From assembly GCA_036310845.1 (NCBI GenBank), contig JAXJRB010000081.1:1-53064 (forward strand): a DNA stretch of 53,064 nucleotides, written 5' to 3'. The DNA is from COE1 sp036310845 (GTDB lineage Bacteria > Bacillota > Clostridia > Lachnospirales > Lachnospiraceae). A model generated the notes under the pieces. That model searched no databases and was not told the DNA's origin. It saw only the letters and a list, made by a program, of their open reading frames with translations. Both the position numbers and the translations under genes were made by a program. Below are positions 8,903 through 17,089 of the stretch, piece by piece; the first letter of the stretch is position 1; each line of letters opens with the position of its first letter.

Positions 8903-8966
8903 TTTTATATTTTAAAAGTAGTGCGTTCCCGAGCAAAGAATGTTCTATGACATCCTCGCGGAACGT

Positions 8967-8987
8967 TTTGCTTTCTAGGAAAGCAAA
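8967..8987. repeat. TTTGCTTTCTAGGAAAG motif, copy 1
   Basis: The palindrome TTTGCTTTC-TAG-GAAAGCAAA matches the core of longer copies near 45340 and 52831. It sits between tRNA-Lys and niaR. A second hairpin of GAGATAG and CTATCTC arms lies just downstream, near 8991-9028. Confidence 0.6.
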
Positions 8988-9079
8988 AAAAGAGATAGGT
9001 ATCTTGAACATCCAAAATATCTATCTCGATTATTAGCTAGGTACTGATTTTATTCTGAGTGCTTTTTCATAGCTCTTTT

Positions 9080-9655
9080 TTATAACAAATATCCTTTTCT
9101 TTTTAATTCCTGCTCTATCAGTTCCAGAGTTTCTTCACTATCTGCCTCTACTTTATGATAATGGATTCCTCCGGATGTAAGATTCTTCAAAGGCTTTGAT
9201 TTCCCACTTCGAATCTCCTCCATAAAGTCCTGAACATGCTTTCTGCAACAAATTGATAAATCACCACAAATTGTTCCATAGACTTCGTGTCTGATCGAAA
9301 CGTCCAAAACCTTTCCACCCATATCCACAATGGTATTCAACTCGTCCTCAATTTGTTCATCGCTGTGAGCAACTCTGTATTCTCTGTAAACCTGCTTCGG
9401 TTCCTTATAGGCTTCCTTACGGCTAATCTGTGACTCCTGTTCTTCTACGGTTGCGTTATCCATTTTAGTCTGAAGAATGACATATCCCTTTGGTGTCGCA
9501 TATATTTCATGGTGTGCAGCACGAAGTAAAGCCATGTCCTGTACAATCACCTGACGGCTTACCTGATATTTTTTTGCTAGAGTGGCTCCTGATATGGGAG
9601 CAACTGATTCACTAATGGTATTCAGCAATTCATTTCTTCTTTCTTCACCTGTCAT
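9080..9655 (-). CDS. niaR: NAD biosynthesis repressor NiaR (HTH + 3H domain)
   Basis: NiaR (YrxA) is a niacin-responsive repressor of NAD synthesis and niacin uptake genes in Firmicutes. The 191-residue protein has an N-terminal winged HTH (ISGATLAKKYQVSRQVIVQD). The 3H domain follows, with its conserved histidines in SIRHEVYG, CRKHVQDF and GGIHYHKVE, which bind metal and ligand. It is the last gene of nadA-nadB-nadC-niaR, 17 bases after nadC, so it is made with the operon it is expected to repress. A palindrome over the -35 box of the nadA promoter is the likely target. The spacer between the two domains is rich in Glu, Lys and Gln. Confidence 0.88.
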   Translation of the reverse strand: MTGEERRNELLNTISESVAPISGATLAKKYQVSRQVIVQDMALLRAAHHEIYATPKGYVILQTKMDNATVEEQESQISRKEAYKEPKQVYREYRVAHSDEQIEDELNTIVDMGGKVLDVSIRHEVYGTICGDLSICCRKHVQDFMEEIRSGKSKPLKNLTSGGIHYHKVEADSEETLELIEQELKRKGYLL

Positions 9656-9672
9656 GAATGGTATTACGCCCC

Positions 9673-10530
9673 CTATTCAATGCTGTGCAAATTTTTTAAA
9701 GATACATCAAGAATTGGTGCAGAGTGAGTCAGAGCACCACTGGAAACATAATCTACGCCGATATCAATGATTTTTGCAATATTCTCTTTGGTAATATTAC
9801 CGGAACACTCGGTTTCTGCCTTCCCTGCTACCATCTCTACTGCCTTCTTCATATCTTCATGAGACATATTGTCGAGCATGATAATATCAGCTCCTGCTTC
9901 TACTGCTTCTTTGAGCATTTCGAGATTCTCTACCTCTACTTCAATTTTACGAACAAAAGGAGCATACTCCTTAGCAAGCTTTACAGCATTAGCAACGCCG
10001 CCTGCTGCACCAATGTGATTATCTTTGATTAAAATACCGTCAGAAAGGTTGTAACGATGATTATAGCCACCGCCTGCCTTTACAGCATATTTCTCGAAAA
10101 TACGCATATTTGGTGTTGTCTTACGGGTATCTAAAAGCTTTGTCTTACTTCCTTCTAATAGCCTAGATACACTCTTTGTATAAGTTGCAATTCCACTCAT
10201 TCTCTGAAGATAATTCAAAGCAGTACGTTCACCGGATAATAGAACACGAATATCACCTGTTACTTCAGCCAATAAATCTCCATTCTTTACTTCATCACCA
10301 TCTTTGAAGTACATCTTTACTTCAGTGGTATCATCTAACAACTCAAATACTCTCTGAAATACAGGAAGTCCTGCAATAACACCGTCCTGCTTACAGATTA
10401 AATCTACCTTACCCTTTTTTGCTTCTCTCATAACCGCATTGGTGGTTACGTCTTCACTGGAAATATCTTCCCGTAAAGCCATCATTATCAGATTATCTAC
10501 ATTTAACTTAGTTGTAATAGAATTCATCAT
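9673..10530 (-). CDS. nadC: Nicotinate-nucleotide pyrophosphorylase
   Basis: NadC converts quinolinate and phosphoribosyl pyrophosphate to nicotinate mononucleotide, releasing CO2 and pyrophosphate. The 285 residues match the family length. Visible motifs are LSGERTALNYLQRMSGIAT, LDTRKTTPNMR with the substrate-binding Arg/Lys, GGGYNHRYNLSDGILIKDNH, IEVEVENLE, DIIMLDNMS and VDYVSSGALTHSAP. It lies 18 bases after nadB and 17 before niaR. It is the third step encoded by the operon and takes the quinolinate that NadB and NadA make. Confidence 0.95.
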   Translation of the reverse strand: MMNSITTKLNVDNLIMMALREDISSEDVTTNAVMREAKKGKVDLICKQDGVIAGLPVFQRVFELLDDTTEVKMYFKDGDEVKNGDLLAEVTGDIRVLLSGERTALNYLQRMSGIATYTKSVSRLLEGSKTKLLDTRKTTPNMRIFEKYAVKAGGGYNHRYNLSDGILIKDNHIGAAGGVANAVKLAKEYAPFVRKIEVEVENLEMLKEAVEAGADIIMLDNMSHEDMKKAVEMVAGKAETECSGNITKENIAKIIDIGVDYVSSGALTHSAPILDVSLKNLHSIE

Positions 10531-10548
10531 ATTTTTGTCCTACCTTTC

Positions 10549-11865
10549 TTATCTTTCCAATCCAATTTCTTGGCGAATCATCTTCTTATTATTTCTGTAA
10601 TAGGTATCCAAATTCTTATACTCTTCCAAAGAAAGCTCATACACACTTGCCAACTCCTCTAAACTCTTAGTCAGTTGTTCTACAAATCTGTCTGCATTCT
10701 TATCACCTTCATTTACTATATGTAAGGCTGCCTTCTTTGCAAACACAAGGCTTTCCAGTAAAGAATTACTTGCAAGACGATTTCTTCCATGCACGCCGTT
10801 GCAACTTGTTTCTCCTGCTGCATAGAGATGTTCCATAGAGGTATGACTATCACTGTCTACCTGCACACCACCCATAAAATAGTGTTGCGCCGGTACAACC
10901 GGTATCCATTCCTTGGTAATATCATAGCCCTCTTCCAAACATTTACGATAAATATTCGGAAAACGAACGGTTACATCGATATCCTCAATCGGGAGGAAGG
11001 AAAGCCATACATGCTCCGTTTGGTCCTTTTCCATCTGTTTATGTATCTCTTTACTTACTACATCTCTTGGCAACAACTCATCTACAAAACGATTACCGTT
11101 TTTATCATATAAATGCGCTCCCTCACCACGAACAGACTCTGAAATCAGGAAACGACGCTCCTTTTTTTTGGAAAATAATGTGGTAGGATGAATCTGCACA
11201 TAATCGACATGCTCTAATCGGATATTATGACGTAAAGATAATGCAAGTGCATCTCCTGTTAACTGTGGAAAATTAGTTGAATTCTCGTATACACCACCAA
11301 TTCCACCACATGCCCACATCACATTTCCAGCAAATACAGGCTGTAAGGTTCCATCTGTAAACTGTAAAAGCAAACCATCACAGCAGTTATCGCGACATAA
11401 TATATCAATCATCGTTGTATGTGTCATTAAGGTAATATTTTTACGTTCCTTTACTCTTTCTAATAACTTAGATGTAATCTCTCTTCCAGTTTCATCATCA
11501 TGAAATAAAATTCTATGAGTAGAATGAGCACCTTCTTTTGTATAAGCAAGTTCTCCATCTTTCTTATTAAAATCAACTCCAAAGGCAATTAATTCATCAA
11601 TTACCTCTCTAGACGAACGAATCATAATATCTACAGATTCCGGTTTATTCTCATAATGACCGGCATGCATAGTATCTTCATAAAAGCTGTCATAATCCTG
11701 CTCATCACGGAGCACACAGATACCACCCTGTGCAAGATAAGAATCACTTTCTTCTAATTCACTCTTTGCAATCATCAGTATTTTCATATTCTCCGGTAAA
11801 TGTAAGGCAGTAAAGCAGCCTGCCACACCACAACCTACAATGATGACATCATATTGTTTTTCCAT
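10549..11865 (-). CDS. nadB: L-aspartate oxidase
   Basis: NadB is an FAD enzyme that oxidises L-aspartate to iminoaspartate, the substrate of quinolinate synthase. The 438-residue protein has the dinucleotide-binding VIIVGCGVAGCFTALHL, SYLAQGGICV, and the succinate-dehydrogenase-like HPTTLF, ESVRGEGAHLYD and HGRNRLASNSLLE. The E. coli enzyme has 540 residues; the C-terminal helical part is shortened here, which appears to be usual in clostridia. In anaerobes it probably passes electrons to fumarate rather than oxygen. It follows nadA after 81 bases that contain a hairpin. Confidence 0.94.
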   Translation of the reverse strand: MEKQYDVIIVGCGVAGCFTALHLPENMKILMIAKSELEESDSYLAQGGICVLRDEQDYDSFYEDTMHAGHYENKPESVDIMIRSSREVIDELIAFGVDFNKKDGELAYTKEGAHSTHRILFHDDETGREITSKLLERVKERKNITLMTHTTMIDILCRDNCCDGLLLQFTDGTLQPVFAGNVMWACGGIGGVYENSTNFPQLTGDALALSLRHNIRLEHVDYVQIHPTTLFSKKKERRFLISESVRGEGAHLYDKNGNRFVDELLPRDVVSKEIHKQMEKDQTEHVWLSFLPIEDIDVTVRFPNIYRKCLEEGYDITKEWIPVVPAQHYFMGGVQVDSDSHTSMEHLYAAGETSCNGVHGRNRLASNSLLESLVFAKKAALHIVNEGDKNADRFVEQLTKSLEELASVYELSLEEYKNLDTYYRNNKKMIRQEIGLER

Positions 11866-11883
11866 ATATATCCATACCTTTCC

Positions 11884-11908
11884 AGCACCTGCAATTGCTA
11901 CAGGTGCT
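11884..11908. other. Hairpin between nadA and nadB
   Basis: AGCACCTG at 11884-11891 and CAGGTGCT at 11901-11908 form an eight-pair perfect stem in the nadA-nadB gap. No T-run follows in either direction, so it may be a processing or stability element rather than a terminator. Confidence 0.5.
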
Positions 11909-11947
11909 TTACATTAGAAAGCTTTTATTTTGTTTCAGAATATGTAT

Positions 11948-12859
11948 TTATTTTGCGGCAAGCTCTAACATACGAATCATTGGCTTATGTGCCGCTTCCA
12001 TAAGGTCTGTTTCCATCAAAATCTCTGTATCTTCCTGCTCTAATACCTTGATAACCTTGTCCACATTAATCTTCTTCATATTCTCACATACCTGTGCCTT
12101 TCCTACTACGTAGAAAGCCTTGTCCGGATTGCGATGTCTTAATTCATACAATACACCCATTTCAGTAACAACAATGAACTCTTTTGCATCACTTTTTGTT
12201 GCAAAATCAATAATTCCGGAAGTACTTCCGATATAATCTGCTAACGCAGTTACTTCCGGCTTACATTCCGGATGAACCATAACAAGTGCCTCCGGTGTCT
12301 GCTTCTTTGCTTCCAAAATTTCATCAGCAGTTACCGCATGATGTACATGACAATAGCCATCATTGAAGATAAAGTTCTTTTCTGGAAGCTGGTCTGCAAT
12401 ATAATGAGCCAAGTTCTGATCTGGTATAAAGAAAATATTCTTATTTGGAAGTGCCTTTACAATCTTTAAGGCATTTGCTGATGTTACGCAGACATCACTT
12501 GCTGCCTTAAGCTCTGCAATCGAATTTACATAGCAGACAACGGCAAGGTCATCATACTTCTCTCTCATTTCCTGAATCTTTTCAACGGTTGCCATATGCG
12601 CCATTGGGCAGTTTGCATCTGCTGCCGGGATAAGCACTTTTTTATCAGGATTTAAAATCTTTGCACCTTCTCCCATAAAAACAACACCACAAAGTACAAT
12701 CACATCTGCATCTATTCTGGTTGCTACATCACTCAGATAATAGGAATCACCAATATAATCAGCAATCTCCTGCACCTCATCTTCCACATAATAATGTGCC
12801 ATGATGACAGCATTTTTTTCTTTTTTCAGCTCTTCAATTCTTAGCTTCTTTTGATTCAT
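11948..12859 (-). CDS. nadA: Quinolinate synthase
   Basis: NadA is a [4Fe-4S] enzyme that condenses iminoaspartate with dihydroxyacetone phosphate to give quinolinate. I start at the ATG at 12859 (MNQKKLRIEEL) because GGAGG stands six bases before it; an ATG at 12880 has no such site. The 303 residues include AHYYVEDEVQEIADYIGDSY, CGVVFMGEGAKIL, HPECKPEV and QVCENMKKI, whose three cysteines hold the cluster. It is the first gene of the NAD operon and follows the regulated promoter at 12967-13000. Confidence 0.95.
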   Translation of the reverse strand: MNQKKLRIEELKKEKNAVIMAHYYVEDEVQEIADYIGDSYYLSDVATRIDADVIVLCGVVFMGEGAKILNPDKKVLIPAADANCPMAHMATVEKIQEMREKYDDLAVVCYVNSIAELKAASDVCVTSANALKIVKALPNKNIFFIPDQNLAHYIADQLPEKNFIFNDGYCHVHHAVTADEILEAKKQTPEALVMVHPECKPEVTALADYIGSTSGIIDFATKSDAKEFIVVTEMGVLYELRHRNPDKAFYVVGKAQVCENMKKINVDKVIKVLEQEDTEILMETDLMEAAHKPMIRMLELAAK

Positions 12860-12900
12860 ACTTAGCCTCCACATAATCACTTAGCCATTAAAACACTTGT

Positions 12901-12925
12901 AAAATTGAGTAATTATCTCAATTTT
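12901..12925. promoter_or_regulatory. Hairpin in the nadA leader
   Basis: AAAATTGAG and CTCAATTTT form a perfect nine-pair stem around a seven-base loop. It lies in the leader, about 40 bases upstream of the nadA start. It could affect mRNA stability; there is no T-run. Confidence 0.45.
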
Positions 12926-12966
12926 CATGTAATAAATGTATTTATCACACTGTTTACTTGAATGAG

Positions 12967-13000
12967 AGTATAGCATCTTTCTTTACAGGTGACAAGACAC
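12967..13000 (-). promoter_or_regulatory. nadA promoter with palindromic operator (likely NiaR)
   Basis: On the minus strand TTGTCA (12990-12995), a 17-base spacer and TATACT (12967-12972) form a good sigma-A promoter. The -35 box lies inside the imperfect palindrome GTGTCTTGTCAC (12989-13000), so a bound repressor would block polymerase. NiaR, encoded by the last gene of the operon, is the obvious candidate. The match to NiaR boxes is from memory and not verified. Confidence 0.6.
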
Positions 13001-13124
13001 TTGCATGAATTCTTGTTAAAAAAATAACATATTTGTTGGTTATCTATAAAATTCCTTCCTTTTCCGCAGAATATCTGTAAAAAGTTTTAATGTTTCAAAA
13101 TATGTGTTATGATTTTTCTAGTTT

Positions 13125-13442
13125 ATGCAACATAAAATCAAGAAATATCATCATGCAGGAATTATATGTAAAAGACAAAGTGATAGGTTTACGAATCAAC
13201 AACAGCTTAGCTCGGTTATGATTTCCGTTTTTTCACAAGCATGTGCTATTGTTACCGGCTATACTCTTGGAAAAGGCGAACGAGACAAGGCATATCAACA
13301 AGGTTACGCCTTTCTAGGACTCGATATTCTTTTTGGTGGTATCGCATTCGGCATCATTATGCTAATTAGCACTCCAATGATAGCTGCCTACAACTTATCA
13401 CCACTAACACAAGCTATTGCAAAAGAAATAGAAAAGACATAG
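13125..13442 (+). pseudogene. MATE efflux transporter remnant
   Basis: From about 13217 the frame reads FSQACAIVTGYTLGKGERDKAYQQGYAF, then hydrophobic segments, ending near LSPLTQAIAKEI. This resembles an internal third of a MATE-family multidrug transporter, which normally has about 450 residues and 12 membrane segments. The N-terminal 60 codons upstream of 13217 do not look like the family, and the protein stops soon after 13433. No ribosome-binding site fits. It is a gene fragment on the head-on strand. Confidence 0.65.
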
Positions 13443-13458
13443 GTTTTATTCCTATGCC
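13430..13458 (-). terminator. Hairpin after the dehydrogenase gene
   Basis: CATAGG and CCTATG arms flank a seven-base loop at 13438-13456. Read leftward, it is followed by TCTTTTC. It is a weak candidate terminator for the dehydrogenase operon that ends at 13480. Confidence 0.4.
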
Positions 13459-13479
13459 TCTTGCTTTTTCTATATTTTC

Positions 13480-14463
13480 TTACTTTACTTCAAACGTAGT
13501 TTTTCTTCCCTCCATAAAATCTTTGGAACAGATAATCGAATTTTCCACCATATTAGCAACCGCTTCATCCGTATAAAAAGCGGTATGCGGTGTAATGACT
13601 ACATTGGAATAAGAACGAAGCATTGCAAGCTGTGGATTATTGAGTGGCTCACCCATACGGTTAAAATAATATAATCCACTCTCTTGCTCGATTACATCTA
13701 ACCCTGCAAATCCTATCTTACCTTTCTCAATACCATCAATCAGTGCCTGTGTGTCTATTAACGAACCTCTTGCACAATTAATCAGCATAACACCCTGCTT
13801 CATTTTGGCAATGGCATTTGCATCAATCATATGATAATTTTCAGCTGTTGCCGGTGCATGAAGCGTAATAATATCACATTCCTCAAAGATACAATCTAAA
13901 CTGGTGTATTCCGCATACTCACGCACTTCTTCGCTTTCGTATAAATCATAAGCTAACATTTTACAACCAAATCCTATTAAGTCTTTTATCACGGTTTTTC
14001 CTATCTTGCCTGTTCCAATAATGCCTACGGTACAGTCATGAAGCTCCCGTCCGATTTTGCCTTGTAACGTATAATCCTGAATGCTTGCTCTTTCCAAGCA
14101 ATGCTTTACCTTCCTACATCCCATTAGCATTAACATAAGTGTATGATCTGCCACACTTGCCGGAGAATAGGTAATGTGAATTACGCCCATGCCTAAACTT
14201 TTTGCATAATTCCAGTCTATATGATCATAACCAATTGTTCTGGTCGCAATACAACGAATTCCCAATGCATGCCACTTATTAATCATTTCTTTATTAATTA
14301 CAGTTGTAATGATGTCTACCACATCATAACCTTTTGCAAGTTCTAAGTTATCCATGCATGGTGTTTCTTTTGTATATGCCCACTCTACATGATATTTTTC
14401 ACAATATTTTTCAAAAAAAGGAAGTTCATCAAAATCCCTCATACTATATACAAACAGCTTCAT
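13480..14463 (-). CDS. D-2-hydroxyacid dehydrogenase (D-lactate type)
   Basis: The 327-residue protein belongs to the NAD-dependent D-isomer 2-hydroxyacid dehydrogenases and is closest in appearance to D-lactate dehydrogenase (reduction of pyruvate to D-lactate). The NAD-binding fold shows VGIIGTGKIGKTVIKDLIGFG with an acidic residue at YDLYE. The catalytic Arg is in INCARGSLIDT, and the catalytic His is in ITPHTAFYTDEAV. IATRTIGYDHIDWNYAKSLG is typical of the D-LDH branch. It lies 27 bases after the ABC exporter gene, so it is probably the last gene of a vWA-like/ABC/dehydrogenase transcript. Another 2-oxoacid substrate is possible. Confidence 0.85.
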   Translation of the reverse strand: MKLFVYSMRDFDELPFFEKYCEKYHVEWAYTKETPCMDNLELAKGYDVVDIITTVINKEMINKWHALGIRCIATRTIGYDHIDWNYAKSLGMGVIHITYSPASVADHTLMLMLMGCRKVKHCLERASIQDYTLQGKIGRELHDCTVGIIGTGKIGKTVIKDLIGFGCKMLAYDLYESEEVREYAEYTSLDCIFEECDIITLHAPATAENYHMIDANAIAKMKQGVMLINCARGSLIDTQALIDGIEKGKIGFAGLDVIEQESGLYYFNRMGEPLNNPQLAMLRSYSNVVITPHTAFYTDEAVANMVENSIICSKDFMEGRKTTFEVK

Positions 14464-14490
14464 ACTCTTATCCCTCTACTTGTAATTTTA

Positions 14491-16251
14491 TTACTTTATC
14501 TCATTTGCCATTCTATAAAATTGATAATAGGTTCCCTTTTGTTCCATCAAAGTATTATGATTGCCTTCTTCCATAATCCCTTCATCTGTTAATACTAAAA
14601 TTCTGTCAGAATTACGGATACTTGATAATCTGTGCGCAATCGTTAGAGTCGTGCGTCCTATTGCCAACTCCTGAAGTGAACGTGCAACTGCAAATTCACT
14701 TTCGTTATCAAGTGCAGAGGTTGCTTCATCCAAAATAATAATTGGTGGATTTTTTAAAAAAACACGCGCAATACTAATTCTTTGCTTTTGTCCACCAGAT
14801 AGCTTTACTCCACGCTCTCCGACATAGGTATTATACCCATCTCTTAGTCCTTTGATAAATTCATCGGCTCCTGCTCTTTTGGCCGCCTCCATTACTTCCT
14901 CATAAGATGCTCCCGGTTTACCATAGGCAATATTCTCATATACTGTACCTGAGAAGAGATATACATCCTGCTGCACTACACCAATGCTACGTCGAAGACT
15001 CTTCAACGTATAGTTTTTAATACTTTTTCCATCTAATGTAATATTTCCTGCCGTTACATCGTAAAATCTTGGAATCATATTGCATAGTGTTGTCTTTCCT
15101 CCTCCAGAAGGACCAACAATTGCTAGCTTTTCTCCCGCATGAATAGTAAGATTGAGATTTTGGAATACCTTGTTGTGATCATCCGGATATTCAAAACTAA
15201 CATTCTCAAAACAGATCTCACCCTTTGGATTTTGTAGCTCTATCGCATCTGGTTCATCAAAAATCTCTATATCTGCATCCATAATCTGAAGAAAACGTTC
15301 AATTCCCGTGATTCCTCTCTGAAATTGCTCCGCAAATTCAATAATCTTACGAATCGTGGCAATTAAGGTAGATACATACATAATATAAGCTACCATATCC
15401 CCCGGTAATATCTGCCCTTTCATTAAGAAATAGCCACCACCAAGAATAACGACCAAATTCATTAAACCATCAAAAACTCTTGTGGAAGTGCTAAAAATAC
15501 CCATTACCCAATAGGTTTCTGTCTTTATCCTCAAAAAATCCTGATTTCCTTCTTCAAACTTCGCATTTTCAATCTCTTCATTTGCAAATGCCTTCACTAC
15601 CCTTTGTCCTAGCAAACTATCTTCAATCTTTGCATTGAGCTCTCCTATCTGGTGACGTTGTTTACTAAAAGCTACACGCATTCTTTTATTCAAAATGCGA
15701 CAAACCACCGTCATTACAGGTACGAAAATAAATACCATTACTGTTAATAGTAGATGAATTCTCGCTAAAATAACAAAAGAAATGATAATCTTAATACCTG
15801 CAATAAAAAGCTCTTCCGGACAATGATGCGCAAATTCCGTAACATCAAACAAATCATTTGTAATTCTGCCCATAATTTGTCCAACTTTGGTGTTATTAAA
15901 GTAAGTATTAGACAGTTTTTGCAAATGTGCATAAGCAGCTCTTCGCATATCTGTTTCTATCTTTGCACCCATCACATGCCCGACATCTGCCATATAAAAA
16001 TTGGCAATGCTGTCTATAATTCTTAGTGCAAAATACAAAACTCCAAGTCCAGCTATCATTCTTGAACTAAGAAGTGCCACATCCTGTAACGCGGTATTCG
16101 TTATCTGCCTTATAATTAGCGGCAATACAATCTCACAAACCGTAGTCAGGGATGCACAAAACAAATCCATAATCAAGGTTTTGTAATATGGTTTAAAATA
16201 CGGAAAAAATCTTTTTATCAGCTCACTTGTTTTATATTTTTTTTTATCCAT
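14491..16251 (-). CDS. ABC exporter, fused membrane and ATPase domains
   Basis: This is a half-size ABC exporter that would work as a dimer in the cytoplasmic membrane. The start at 16251 (MDKKKYKTSEL) follows GAAGGAAGG by nine bases and gives 586 residues. About residues 20-310 form the six-helix membrane domain. The ATPase domain has Walker A GPSGGGKTTL, signature LSGGQKQR, Walker B IIILDEATSALD and the H-loop IAHRLSS, all intact. It is of the MsbA/LmrA multidrug or lipid exporter type. The substrate cannot be told. It lies between a vWA-like gene and a dehydrogenase gene on the same strand. Confidence 0.9.
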   Translation of the reverse strand: MDKKKYKTSELIKRFFPYFKPYYKTLIMDLFCASLTTVCEIVLPLIIRQITNTALQDVALLSSRMIAGLGVLYFALRIIDSIANFYMADVGHVMGAKIETDMRRAAYAHLQKLSNTYFNNTKVGQIMGRITNDLFDVTEFAHHCPEELFIAGIKIIISFVILARIHLLLTVMVFIFVPVMTVVCRILNKRMRVAFSKQRHQIGELNAKIEDSLLGQRVVKAFANEEIENAKFEEGNQDFLRIKTETYWVMGIFSTSTRVFDGLMNLVVILGGGYFLMKGQILPGDMVAYIMYVSTLIATIRKIIEFAEQFQRGITGIERFLQIMDADIEIFDEPDAIELQNPKGEICFENVSFEYPDDHNKVFQNLNLTIHAGEKLAIVGPSGGGKTTLCNMIPRFYDVTAGNITLDGKSIKNYTLKSLRRSIGVVQQDVYLFSGTVYENIAYGKPGASYEEVMEAAKRAGADEFIKGLRDGYNTYVGERGVKLSGGQKQRISIARVFLKNPPIIILDEATSALDNESEFAVARSLQELAIGRTTLTIAHRLSSIRNSDRILVLTDEGIMEEGNHNTLMEQKGTYYQFYRMANEIK

Positions 16252-16289
16252 AAACGCTTTCCTTCCTTCATACGCAGAACACATTCTCA

Positions 16290-16820
16290 TTATTCTCGAA
16301 TTAGTTCCATAAAAATATTGGTTCCTGTTATCATTTTATCAGGCGTTACCACTAATAACTTATGTTTTAAAAAGGGATTCAGACTTTCTTTCACTTTTTT
16401 CTTATCACCAAGCTCATAATCTGCCTGTGTAAACAAAATAATACACTTACTTCTAGCATGATAAAGCTTTAGATATGCACAAAGTTCATCTAATTTCGGA
16501 GACTTATCCACTTTTCGATTCCCCCATTCCACAAACGGCTTTCCTATTTGAATAAAAGACATTGGCATTGCCTCTGTACAAATCTTCTCAACACCCCAAT
16601 AAACCACATTACTTCTTACGTTTTGAAATATCTTATCATGCGCTTTGAGTGCTGCAACCGTATCCTGCGCCGTCGTTTTTATACTCTCTTTTTCTATCGA
16701 AGCATCAAACACAAATGCCATCTCTAATTGCTGATTTCCAGTGGGTTGATTTCCTGGAGCATGTAAAATACGATCAACCTGCTTGTTTAATTGAAGTTTT
16801 TGTATTTGTGTAAGACTCAT
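16290..16820 (-). CDS. vWA-like domain protein, function unknown
   Basis: I start at 16820 (MSLTQIQKLQLNK) because AAGGAGT stands eight bases before it. The longer open frame upstream is basic and AT-rich and looks non-coding. The 176-residue protein has MAFVFDAS, which resembles the start of a von Willebrand A domain with an incomplete metal site (Asp-Ala-Ser without the second Ser). A later strand CIILFTQADYEL and LLVVTPDKMITG fit the same fold. No signal peptide or membrane segment is seen. It ends 38 bases before the ABC exporter and probably shares its transcript. The specific role is unknown. Confidence 0.7.
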   Translation of the reverse strand: MSLTQIQKLQLNKQVDRILHAPGNQPTGNQQLEMAFVFDASIEKESIKTTAQDTVAALKAHDKIFQNVRSNVVYWGVEKICTEAMPMSFIQIGKPFVEWGNRKVDKSPKLDELCAYLKLYHARSKCIILFTQADYELGDKKKVKESLNPFLKHKLLVVTPDKMITGTNIFMELIRE

Positions 16821-17089
16821 ATAAACGGACTCCTTTTTTCTTTTGCATCTTAATTTACGTCTCAGCACGAAAAGCTTGCGCCTATCTTTAATCGTTATAA
16901 ATTCCCTTTTTTGTAAAACACACAACAAACGTGTATGTCTGACGATTAGATACATCATATCATATTTTATAATTTTCTTGCAAATTACAAGGTTTATTGC
17001 TTTTTCTATTATTTTTATTCTTTTAATTTTTTCTATTTCCTTGCTGAATAGACTTATTTCGTGTATTATCAAATGGGAGGATTTTAACT

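Noticed and set aside
16821..17072. N-terminal extension of the vWA-like protein
   Set aside because: The extension is basic and AT-rich, and a good ribosome-binding site fits the ATG at 16820.
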